Source: Deltaproteobacteria bacterium (lineage in GTDB: Bacteria > Myxococcota > Polyangia > Haliangiales > Haliangiaceae). Taken from it: 42,291 nt of DNA. Location: positions 1 to 42,291 of the forward strand of contig JAGSPR010000093.1 of NCBI GenBank assembly GCA_018262455.1. The letters run 5' to 3'. The position numbers were made by a program, and so were the translations under genes. Positions 9,303-16,089 of the stretch are shown piece by piece. Numbering within the stretch: the first letter of the stretch is position 1; each line of letters opens with the position of its first letter. The notes beneath the pieces were generated by a model. The model saw only the letters and a program-made list of their open reading frames with translations. It had not been told where the DNA came from and did no database searches.

Positions 9303-10239
9303 GCGACGCTCCTGCGAGGCCACCACCGACGAGTCCCAGCATCGCCCCGGCAGCGATGAACCCGATCAGCATGATGGGGCTCGGCCCCGCGAGCTTGACG
9401 GATCCGAGCGAGCTCGTGAGCGAGCTCGCGATCGAGTCGCCGTAGACGTGGATGCCGATCGCGAGCATCACCGCGGAGAGCACCGCCGCGGTGATCCCCT
9501 GTGCCGCTCCGGCGAGCGCCGTCGGGATCGCGAGGAAGCCGGGACCCGCGCCGAGCAACTCGGCGACCGCGTGCTCCTGGCGACCGCGATCGAGCCGAAC
9601 CCGGATCGAGGCGACCACCGTCAGCAGGGCGAGCCCCACGAACAGGGCCGCCGCACCCCACGCCAGCTTGCGCACCGTCACGAGGGCACCGGAGATCCGA
9701 TCGTCCTCCTTGCTCTCGACGATGACGTCGGTGACCTGCGCAGCACCGCGCAGGGCGCGCACCGTCGGGCTCATCGCCACGATCTCGCCGACGCCTGGCG
9801 CCAGCGTGACCTCGACCGAGGCCGGCAGGCTCGCGACGTCGATGCCCTCGAGCAGCGCCTCGTCCGAGCCCAGCGAGCTGACCAGCCGGCGCGCGCTCTC
9901 GGTCGCCGGCACCAGCACGGCCCGCTCGACGCCGGGCAGCGCCTGCAGCTCGCCCACCAGCTGTTGCGCCTGGGTGTCGGCGACTCGGTCGCCGAGATAC
10001 ACGACCATGCTGGCCCGCGAGCCCGGGCGATCCTCGGCCCAGCGATCCACGCTGACCGCCGCGACCGCCGCGATCGCTACGGCGAGCAACGTGCAGGTCA
10101 GCGCGAGCGTGGTCCACAGCGTCGCACGTGGGCGCTCGACCGCGATCCGGGCGGTGCGGTGGAGCGTGGACGCGAGCCGTGCGATCACGCCAGGGCTCCG
10201 CCCCCCTACCGGCGCGCCGGCAGGGTTCCCCCCGCTCAC
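9289..10239 (-). CDS. ftsX: Cell division protein FtsX
   Basis: The 316-residue product has FtsX topology. A cytoplasmic N-terminus leads to TM1 (LWTTLALTCTLLAVAIAAVA), then an extracytoplasmic domain of roughly 140 residues with a MVVYLGDRV strand and LPASVEVTLAP. Three C-terminal membrane segments surround the conserved cytoplasmic loop with ELLGAGPGFLAIP. FtsX is the membrane half of the FtsEX complex, which normally transmits ATP-driven changes to EnvC-type activators of wall hydrolases. Starts at TTG 10254, GTG 10239 and GTG 10188 are possible. GTG 10239 is chosen because it overlaps the stop of the preceding 61-codon gene by four bases (GTGA) and follows GAGGAG closely; GTG 10188 also has a good GGAG site. 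The following LytM gene starts before the ftsX stop. Confidence 0.92.
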   Translation of the reverse strand: MSGGNPAGAPVGGRSPGVIARLASTLHRTARIAVERPRATLWTTLALTCTLLAVAIAAVAAVSVDRWAEDRPGSRASMVVYLGDRVADTQAQQLVGELQALPGVERAVLVPATESARRLVSSLGSDEALLEGIDVASLPASVEVTLAPGVGEIVAMSPTVRALRGAAQVTDVIVESKEDDRISGALVTVRKLAWGAAALFVGLALLTVVASIRVRLDRGRQEHAVAELLGAGPGFLAIPTALAGAAQGITAAVLSAVMLAIGIHVYGDSIASSLTSSLGSVKLAGPSPIMLIGFIAAGAMLGLVGGGLAGASRVAR

Positions 10240-10421
10240 GTCTCCTCGTCGCAAGCGCCATGACGCCGGCCGAAAGGTCCGGTCAGCCGATCGAATACCG
10301 CCTCGGGCGGAGTCTCGGGCTGGGGCTCGATCGTCGCGTCGGTGAAGTCGAAGTCACGATCGTTCCGGCGCACCTGACGAGGTGCCACCGAGCGCAGCCG
10401 GCGCAGCGTGCGCATCTTCAT
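10236..10421 (-). CDS. Novel 61-residue protein coupled between ftsE and ftsX
   Basis: A 62-codon frame fits exactly between ftsE and ftsX. Its ATG overlaps the ftsE stop (ATGA, 10418-10421) and its TGA overlaps the ftsX GTG (GTGA, 10236-10239). The product is strongly basic at the N-terminus ([19 protein letters not shown]), then acidic and proline-rich (NDRDFDFTDATIEPQPETPP), and ends with a mixed tail ending CDEET. No membrane segment or signal is seen, so it should be cytoplasmic. Most third codon positions are G or C, as in neighbouring genes, but a number are A or T. I do not recognise a family. Four-base overlaps at both ends make chance unlikely and suggest stoichiometric co-production with FtsE and FtsX. 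Confidence 0.72.
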   Translation of the reverse strand: MKMRTLRRLRSVAPRQVRRNDRDFDFTDATIEPQPETPPEAVFDRLTGPFGRRHGACDEET

Positions 10422-11272
10422 CCGACACCGCCGGCGACCGTACGCGCGGTGGTCGGAAACGCGATCACGTTCGGGATCTCCGGATCCGGAACCGAGTGCA
10501 GCGGCACCGGTTCGGAGCCGAAGTCGAACTCGACGAGCACATCCTCGATCGAGCGACCCACGAGCTCCATCTCGGCGAGCGGGCTGAGCACGCCACCGAC
10601 GAGGCCGAGCTGGCGCCAGCCGTTGCGCTCGGCGATCGCGCGGAGCGTGGGATCGCGACCGAACACGAGGCAGGCGGCACCACGGCGCGCAGCGTCGGCG
10701 AGCGCACCGCACACGAGCTCGGCGCCTTCCTCATCCTGCATGCTCGTCGGGTGATCCGCGATCACGAGCTCGGGATCGCGGACCAGGGCCCGGGCGACCG
10801 CGACGCGCTGGCGTGCCGACGACGACAGGCAGTCGACTGGCAGCGAGGCCTCGGCGTCGAGCCCGAGCCGGGTCAGCGCCAGCGCGGCCCGGACGACCGA
10901 GGCCGAGCGCGGGATGCCATCGATCTCCAGCGGCAGGACGACGTTGAGCTGCACGCTTCGATCCTCGAGCAGACACAGATCCTGCGGCACGATCCCGATC
11001 CGACGGCGCAGCAGCCGCAGCGACGACCGCCGCAGCTTCGAGACGTCGCGGCCGAGGACGTCGAGCTGGCCGTTGTCGAGCCGGACCTCGCCGAGCGCCG
11101 CGGCGACGAGCCGCGAGGTCCCCGCTCCGGCCGCCCCGACGACCAGCACCACCTCGCCACGTGCCACGCCGAGGTTCGCGCCTGCGACGAGGGGCGGACC
11201 GCCGCGCGGGTTGTCGAGCCGGACATCGACCAGGTGGAAGACCTCACCGCGTGAAGGTTCATGTCCGCTCAT
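10418..11272 (-). CDS. ftsE: FtsE-like ABC protein lacking all ATPase motifs
   Basis: The 284-residue protein aligns along its whole ABC domain with FtsE: D-loop and helical regions such as [21 protein letters not shown] with Q97, ENV-like [35 protein letters not shown], and a C-terminal extension of about 70 residues. The nucleotide-handling residues are changed. Walker A is GAAGAGTS with Thr52 for the lysine, the signature LSGGE is LSSSA, Walker B ends ADHP with His174 for the catalytic Glu, and the switch His is Arg206. I checked the codons on the minus strand and the frame is intact, so this is not a sequencing shift in those motifs. It is most likely a structural pseudo-ATPase partner of FtsX, or one that depends on another FtsE. 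The next gene's ATG overlaps its stop. Confidence 0.87.
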   Translation of the reverse strand: MSGHEPSRGEVFHLVDVRLDNPRGGPPLVAGANLGVARGEVVLVVGAAGAGTSRLVAAALGEVRLDNGQLDVLGRDVSKLRRSSLRLLRRRIGIVPQDLCLLEDRSVQLNVVLPLEIDGIPRSASVVRAALALTRLGLDAEASLPVDCLSSSARQRVAVARALVRDPELVIADHPTSMQDEEGAELVCGALADAARRGAACLVFGRDPTLRAIAERNGWRQLGLVGGVLSPLAEMELVGRSIEDVLVEFDFGSEPVPLHSVPDPEIPNVIAFPTTARTVAGGVG

Positions 11273-11307
11273 CGCCTTCGGTCGTACGCCACTCGTCGGA
11301 CGTGGGC

Positions 11308-11326
11308 AAAAAACCGGCGCTCCGGT
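11308..11326 (-). terminator. Weak terminator-like hairpin with T-tract
   Basis: On the minus strand ACCGG-AGCG-CCGGT is followed directly by further T residues (six T in all). The stem is only five base pairs. It lies upstream of ftsE, so it could isolate ftsE from transcription entering from the btuB side through the collagen-like gene in antisense. It may equally be chance. Confidence 0.3.
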
Positions 11327-11371
11327 GCCCCGCAGCCACTGCGAGCGTCTCGGGGTCTGTAGGATCTGCCC

Positions 11372-12082
11372 ATGGGACGATCACGCACCCTGATCGCCGT
11401 GCTCGCGGTCACGGCGTGTCGTGCGAGCGATACCGAGCAACGGCTCGACCAGGCGACCGCGCGCGCCGAGGAGCTCGGTCGCCGGATCGAGACGCTCGAG
11501 GGCCAGAAGGCCGTCGACGCCAGGCTCGTGGCGCAGGAGCTGCTCGCCAAGGGCAAGGCTGCGGGCCTCGAGGGCCCGCCCGGTCCTCCGGGGCCACAAG
11601 GCTCGCTCGGCCCGCCTGGTCCGATAGGTCCCGGCGGCACCGGCCCGCTCGGTCCGGAAGGCCCACGTGGCGCCAAGGGCGACCCCGGACCTCCCGGCCC
11701 CGATGGTCCGCAGGGCGTCCAGGGACTCCAGGGTCCGCAAGGACTCCAGGGTCCGCAGGGCCCGCAAGGTCCCAAGGGCCCCCCCGGGCCGACCGCCGCC
11801 TATGGCCAGAAGCACGACATCGTCCGCAAGGAATCGCGGATCTCCGTCGGCGCCGGCCTCGTCGCCACCGCCGTCGCGAGCTGCGAGCGCGCCAATGATC
11901 TGCTCGTGACCGGCGGCTGCTACGCCGACCCGCAGTGGATGGCGCAACTGGTCGCCGCCCGCCCGGTCGCGATGACCGACGCCGCCGCCGCCGCGAGCTG
12001 GCGCTGCGACTATCGCAACACGTCGCCGTCGACCACGATCGAGGTCGTGGCAGAGGCGTACTGCGTGCGGCCTCGCGAGTGA
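11372..12082 (+). CDS. Collagen-like lipoprotein
   Basis: The 236-residue product has a lipoprotein signal ([10 protein letters not shown], Cys16) and a helical, probably coiled-coil segment (about 20-62, with [16 protein letters not shown]). A collagen-like region of Gly-X-Y triplets covers about 65-141, and a globular C-terminus (142-236) has four cysteines (ASCERAN, TGGCYAD, WRCDY, AYCVRP). The coiled coil could trimerise the collagen stem, and the C-terminal knob would be displayed away from the membrane. Collagen-like bacterial proteins often act in surface structure or adhesion; the partner is unknown here. It is transcribed divergently from ftsE and ends four bases before the stop of the convergent lipoprotein fragment. 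Confidence 0.88.
   Translation: MGRSRTLIAVLAVTACRASDTEQRLDQATARAEELGRRIETLEGQKAVDARLVAQELLAKGKAAGLEGPPGPPGPQGSLGPPGPIGPGGTGPLGPEGPRGAKGDPGPPGPDGPQGVQGLQGPQGLQGPQGPQGPKGPPGPTAAYGQKHDIVRKESRISVGAGLVATAVASCERANDLLVTGGCYADPQWMAQLVAARPVAMTDAAAAASWRCDYRNTSPSTTIEVVAEAYCVRPRE
11564..11794 (+). repeat. Gly-X-Y collagen repeat tract
   Basis: Twenty-five Gly-X-Y triplets are encoded: seven in one register, a two-residue GP interruption where the register slips, and then eighteen more. GPP, GPQ and GLQ predominate, and there is one GAKGDP. The 3' half contains near-identical DNA copies of the codons for GPQGLQ, a substrate for repeat expansion or loss. Confidence 0.9.
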
Positions 12083-12086
12083 CGGA

Positions 12087-12440
12087 TCAGTAGCAGACGA
12101 GGCCGCGCGTGGACCCGGGCAGAAGGCCGATCGAGAGGGCCGACGTCGTCGTCTCCGAGCCGCCGTCGTACACGCGCAAGCCATTGGCCGCCGCCGTCTG
12201 ATCGGCGACGACGAGCTGCTCGTTGGGGCATACCGTGACGTCGACCAGCACCTGGGTCGGCGGCGACAGCGGCGCAGGCCACAGGCAGTTCGTGACGAGA
12301 TCGAAGCCCTGGAGGTTGCCGTGGGGCTCGGTATCGAACGAGGTCACGACCATCCACTGCACCTTGAGCGCGCCGAGATCCTGGAACTCGATGCGCGACA
12401 CGATGCCGTTGACGGACTGGTTGGTGACGTGACGACGCAA
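12087..12440 (-). pseudogene. C-terminal part of a frameshifted lipoprotein gene
   Basis: This frame continues the protein begun at 13210 after a one-base shift near 12430. The reading resumes at VTNQSVNGIVSRIEF and runs to LLPGSTRGLVCY. Its composition and strand pattern match the upstream part (FDTEPHGNLQGFDLVTNC, DVTVCPNEQLVVADQT), consistent with the last blades of a beta-propeller. There is no ribosome site at its apparent start. It is either the tail of a truly broken gene or the tail of an intact gene with a base missing from the assembly. Its stop is four bases from the end of the convergent collagen-like gene. Confidence 0.7.
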
Positions 12441-13210
12441 CCGTCGACGGCCGGGGTCGCGCCCGGCCGGATCTTCTCGACACAGCCCACCGAGAAGTCA
12501 CCGAAGCGCGGGACCGTCGGGATCACGAGCGCGCCGCCCACGGAGGCAGGCATCTGCTCGAACATGCCGAACGGGTTGGTGTTCGCCAGCGTGATCGTCG
12601 CGCGCACGGTGTCGGTCGAGCTGTCGATCACCACGACCTTGCCCGGTCCGCGCGCGGTGAAGTTCTCGTCGAGCATGCCGCAGGCGACATAGACATCGTT
12701 GCCGACGCGAAACGCCGAGACACAGTCCGGCTTGCCATCGAGGTCGAGGCTCGCGAGCGAGATCGTGGTGATCTCGGCGGAGCCGCGCGTCACGACCACG
12801 ACCCCCGCGGTGCCGAGCGACGGGACGTAGAGCTTGGTGCCGACCACGGCGACGTCCTGCGGGTTGGAGCCGGCGCCGGTCGCGAGCTGCTCCTTGACGG
12901 CGAACGTCGTGGCATCGAGCACGGTGATGTTGTTGCCATCCGCGCGGTTGACGACGAACAGCTCGCCGTCGACCCGGCGCAGCACGGGATCGGAGCCGAC
13001 CGCGCCATTGGGGGCGACGCGCTGCGCGACCTGCAACGTGCCGAGATCGAGCGCCGACATCACGCCGGGCTCGCCGGCCTGGAAGCTGCCCGACACCACG
13101 ACGGCGTGCGGCGCGCCCCCCTGAGCATCCGGCCCTCCGTCGGGCTCTTGGGCGAGGTTGTCGCCGCAGGCGGCGATTACGAGCAGCGAGGTGAGCGTGA
13201 TGTGATGCAT
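12344..13210 (-). CDS. Beta-propeller-like lipoprotein, N-terminal part before a frameshift
   Basis: The product opens with a lipoprotein signal (LTSLLVIAAC, Cys15) and an Asp/Gly/Glu-rich linker. Repeating strands typical of YVTN/NHL-like propellers follow (GELFVVNRADGNNITVLDATTF, then VGTKLYVPSLGTAGVVVV, NDVYVACGMLDENF, GKVVVIDSSTDTVRATI). The frame is natural up to about DGCVVT and then gives an unrelated Ser/Arg-rich tail, because one base appears missing near 12430; the true continuation is in 12087-12440. It starts six bases after the btuB-like stop, with GAGGA over that stop as ribosome site, so it is co-transcribed with the riboswitch-controlled receptor. A role alongside the receptor in cobalamin capture at the cell surface is inference from position. 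Confidence 0.78.
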   Translation of the reverse strand: MHHITLTSLLVIAACGDNLAQEPDGGPDAQGGAPHAVVVSGSFQAGEPGVMSALDLGTLQVAQRVAPNGAVGSDPVLRRVDGELFVVNRADGNNITVLDATTFAVKEQLATGAGSNPQDVAVVGTKLYVPSLGTAGVVVVTRGSAEITTISLASLDLDGKPDCVSAFRVGNDVYVACGMLDENFTARGPGKVVVIDSSTDTVRATITLANTNPFGMFEQMPASVGGALVIPTVPRFGDFSVGCVEKIRPGATPAVDGCVVTSPTSPSTASCRASSSRISARSRCSGWS

Positions 13211-13216
13211 GGGTCC

Positions 13217-15277
13217 TCAGTACGTCCAGTCGAGAGCCAGGTAGAAGCTGCGGCCGGGCAGCGGAAACCCGGCAAGATCGGCGAGCGGAGCCCGGGTGGC
13301 GGCATCGGTCGGGCGATCGGCGGGGACGTCGACGATGCGGGTGTCGGCGACGTTCTCGATGGAGATCGCGACGCCCACGCCACCTGCGATCTCGGCCCGC
13401 GCGCCCGTGCCGACGAGCACGCGCCCGGGGATCCGCTGGAAGTTTGCCTGATCGAGGTACGCGGTCGATTGCACCGCGGCATCGAGCCAGACGTCGGCGC
13501 GCCGCCTGCCGATCCGCCGCGACACGTCGGCGCGCGCGAACAGGATGTGGCCCGGCGCGCGCGGCAGCGCCTTGCGGTCGAGGTTCGGGTCGATCGAGCG
13601 CTGCTCGCTGACCAGGCGCGTGTAGCTCGCCACCAGCGACACCATGCGCGAGATCCGCGCCGACGCCACCAGCTCGGCGCCGTAGCTCTGGGTCGCGCCG
13701 ATGTTCTCGGCCCGCGCGACGAAGCCGGCGGTCGAGACCAGCGCGATCGTGTCCCTCGCGCGCGTGGCGAACACGGCTGCCTCGACGAGGATCCGATCCA
13801 CCGGACCTGTCGCCGCGCCTGGCGCCCACACCACGCCGAGATCCGCCGATGGGCCCCGCTCGGGCAGCAGGCCCGGCGCGCCGAGGATCGTCCCGCGATC
13901 ACCGAACAGCTCGAGCAGCGTCGGCAGCCGCACGTACCAGCCCCCACTCGCCTTGACCGCGACATCGGCGGTGAGCAACGCGCGTGCGGTGAGCCGCGGG
14001 CTCGGGACGACGTCCCAGCGTGGCGACACGTCGCCGAACGCGTCCGGCCCCTCGGTCATCGGGGTCGGCGCGGTACGCACCAGATCGACGCGGATCGCCG
14101 GCGTGATGACGAGGTCCTTGCCGAGCGCGAGATCCGCCGCGACCAGCGCCGCGCCATTGCCGCGGGTGCCGATCAGGTCGGCACGTCCGTGATCGCGGTC
14201 GGCATCGCGGAACCTGTCGCCTCGGACCTCGAGGCCCGCGCTCGCGCGATGCACCCCGAACGGGAGGATCCAGGTCGACGACGCCCCGCCGGACAGCGTG
14301 AGGTAGCCACGCTCCTGCGTGCCGAGCCCCAGCTCCGCCATCGGATCGTGCAGCGTCTGCTGCTCGACGAGCAGGTACCCCAGCTGGCGCGCGGTCGCCG
14401 CGCCGACCTGGACGTCGCCGCGGCCATCGGCGATCACGTCGAGCGTCGACATCGCAGCCGTGGCGGCGGGCTGGGCGGTGCTGCCCGGCAGGCCCTGGCG
14501 CTTCCACAACACACGCGCGCCGCCGACCACGGTGCTGTCCTCGGCGCCAAGCCGGGTTGCCGCGTCGATCAGGTCGAACTGGTTGTTGCGGCGGACCTGG
14601 GTCCGGTCGTCGCCGGGGTTGAGCGGCGTGCCGTTATCGGAGAAGTACGAGTAGTCCCCGGTCGCGCCCTGATAGCCGATCGTCGTCGACGACAGGACGC
14701 GACCGTGATCGTCCCCGTAGTGGAGGCGAGCATGCCGCGCGCCAAACGATCCGGAGCCGATCGAGGCGCGCAGCCGCTCGCCATGCTCGCCGCGGCCGAG
14801 CCGGGTCACCAGGTTGACCGCGCCGCCCACCCCCGCGCCACCGAGCTCGATCGGCACCGCGCCGCGATACAGCTCGACCTCGCCGAACGACTCCATCGCG
14901 AACCGCCCGAGGTCCGCGGTGACCGCCGCGATCCTCGCCAGCGGGACCCCATCGACGAGGACGGCGGTGTGCCCCGGCGAGGCGCCGCGCACGCTGACCG
15001 ACTCGAAGGCGCCGAGCCCGCCGAGGCTGCGGGTGTGAGCGCCGGCGGCCGTCGCGATCGCATCCGCCACCGAGGCGGTAGCCGGGTGCTCGTCGGGGTG
15101 GAGGATCGTCACGAACGGCGCGTCGCCGAGCACGCGATCGCGGTCGCGCGCGGCCGCGTCGGGCGCGTGGCTCTCGATGACGATGGTCTCGCCGAGCTCG
15201 GCAGGCTCCTCGGCTCGCGCGACTCCCGCCGTGACGAGCACGGCCCACGCGCATAACATTCTCCCGAGTCGGTTCAT
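13217..15277 (-). CDS. btuB: TonB-dependent outer membrane receptor, BtuB-like
   Basis: The 686-residue product has a signal peptide (about 1-22, ending GVARAEE), a TonB-box-like ETIVIE near residue 30, and a plug domain (VADAIATAAGAHTRSLGG, VSVRGASPGHTAVLVDGVPL, ELYRGAVPIELGGAGVGGAVN). A 22-strand-type barrel follows, ending in LALDWTY with a terminal aromatic. The family imports large scarce ligands. A cobalamin riboswitch in its leader identifies vitamin B12 or a related corrinoid as the probable ligand. ATG 15277 is chosen over GTG 15283 because the GGGG ribosome site sits at correct distance and lies inside the regulatory hairpin. The downstream lipoprotein begins six bases later. Confidence 0.92.
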   Translation of the reverse strand: MNRLGRMLCAWAVLVTAGVARAEEPAELGETIVIESHAPDAAARDRDRVLGDAPFVTILHPDEHPATASVADAIATAAGAHTRSLGGLGAFESVSVRGASPGHTAVLVDGVPLARIAAVTADLGRFAMESFGEVELYRGAVPIELGGAGVGGAVNLVTRLGRGEHGERLRASIGSGSFGARHARLHYGDDHGRVLSSTTIGYQGATGDYSYFSDNGTPLNPGDDRTQVRRNNQFDLIDAATRLGAEDSTVVGGARVLWKRQGLPGSTAQPAATAAMSTLDVIADGRGDVQVGAATARQLGYLLVEQQTLHDPMAELGLGTQERGYLTLSGGASSTWILPFGVHRASAGLEVRGDRFRDADRDHGRADLIGTRGNGAALVAADLALGKDLVITPAIRVDLVRTAPTPMTEGPDAFGDVSPRWDVVPSPRLTARALLTADVAVKASGGWYVRLPTLLELFGDRGTILGAPGLLPERGPSADLGVVWAPGAATGPVDRILVEAAVFATRARDTIALVSTAGFVARAENIGATQSYGAELVASARISRMVSLVASYTRLVSEQRSIDPNLDRKALPRAPGHILFARADVSRRIGRRRADVWLDAAVQSTAYLDQANFQRIPGRVLVGTGARAEIAGGVGVAISIENVADTRIVDVPADRPTDAATRAPLADLAGFPLPGRSFYLALDWTY

Positions 15278-15279
15278 GG

Positions 15280-15318
15280 TCACCCCACGTGACGCGGGGT
15301 GATCAGTGCTTCACCCCG
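15280..15318 (-). promoter_or_regulatory. Expression platform with two alternative hairpins over the btuB ribosome site
   Basis: Three segments alternate on the minus strand: CGGGGTGA (15311-15318), TCACCCCG (15295-15302) and GGGGTGA (15280-15286). The middle can pair perfectly with either flank, by eight or seven base pairs. Pairing with the last segment buries the GGGG ribosome site two bases from the btuB ATG, while pairing with the first frees it. This is a textbook layout for translational control by the adjacent riboswitch. Confidence 0.75.
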
Positions 15319-15324
15319 AAGTTC

Positions 15325-15530
15325 CGACAGAGAGGTGTCCTGACTTCCGGTTCGTCCTCAGCGGCGCCTTCCCAGTTTCCCAGTGGCTTCATGCCGCCTC
15401 GTCCCCGGTCACAGTAGCGGGGGCTGTGCCGTCTGGATCGTCCTCTCGGACCGATCGTCGGCTTCCCTGCATCCATCGGAGTTTGGCTCGTCTGCGTTAC
15501 TTGATCGTGGCGCCTCCGCACCTCCTTGGT
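15325..15530 (-). ncRNA. Cobalamin (vitamin B12) riboswitch aptamer
   Basis: On the minus strand the leader carries the conserved cobalamin aptamer blocks in order: CCGCTACTGTGA (15409-15420), GCCACTG (15381-15387), GGGAAGGCG (15365-15373) and the B12-box AAGTCAGGA (15338-15346). The 5' segment GAGGTG (15519-15524) can close a basal stem with CACCTC (15332-15337), giving an aptamer of about 200 bases, the usual size. It precedes the TonB receptor gene. A TTGACT box at 15550-15555 could be the -35 of a leader promoter, but no good -10 places the start before the basal stem, so transcription may enter from the haemoglobin gene. Confidence 0.95.
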
Positions 15531-15563
15531 AGGCCAGAAGAGCTCGCCAAGTCAACCGGCGAG

Positions 15564-16031
15564 TCAGGGGGCGACGATGTCGCCCTTCATCCCGCCGAGC
15601 GCGGTGAGCAGGTCGGTCTTCTCCTTCTCGCCGACCTTGAACTTGTCGAGCGACTTCACGAGATCCTCGACGACCGCGTTGAAGTCCGCCTCCTTCACCC
15701 CGAGGCCGGTGTGCGCGGTCTTCATGTCCTTGCCCTTGTACTCGCACGGCCCACCGGTCGCGCTGCAGACCTGATCGATCAGCATCTGCGTGAGGTGCGC
15801 GGCGTCGGCGTTCTTGAAGAACGCGTTGACCCGCGCATCGGCGACGACGTTCGCGACGAAGTCGTTGACGACGGCGGTGATGGCATCCTTGCCACCGAGC
15901 CGGTCGTAGAGCGGCTTCTCGGTCGCGCCTGCCTTCATGGTGTCGCCGCCGGCCGACTTGCCGCCGCCGCCACACGCTGCCGTCATCGTGAGTGCCGCGA
16001 GCGCGGCGATGATCGAGGTTCCGATACGCAT
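15564..16031 (-). CDS. Truncated haemoglobin (group 1) lipoprotein
   Basis: The 155-residue product starts with a lipoprotein signal (AALTMTAAC, Cys20) and continues as a 2-on-2 globin of about 115 residues: [27 protein letters not shown], a glycine pair in [11 protein letters not shown], and KTAHTGLGV with the presumed haem-ligand His107. The usual Tyr at B10 (Phe-Tyr after the Asp) is Val59 here, so ligand binding may differ from typical group 1 globins. Two cysteines (Cys89 and Cys96) flank the glycine pair. A globin anchored in the envelope is unusual. The frame is open further upstream, but ATG 16031 alone gives the lipobox. The btuB riboswitch begins about 30 bases after its stop. Confidence 0.88.
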   Translation of the reverse strand: MRIGTSIIAALAALTMTAACGGGGKSAGGDTMKAGATEKPLYDRLGGKDAITAVVNDFVANVVADARVNAFFKNADAAHLTQMLIDQVCSATGGPCEYKGKDMKTAHTGLGVKEADFNAVVEDLVKSLDKFKVGEKEKTDLLTALGGMKGDIVAP

Positions 16032-16089
16032 GCTGCTTGGTATCAGAGACCGCGAAGCAGGGGGCGCGTGCCGGCTCAAAAAGCCTGGC

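Noticed and set aside
15303..15521. 72-codon minus-strand frame upstream of btuB
   Set aside because: It coincides with the cobalamin riboswitch, whose conserved RNA blocks explain the sequence.
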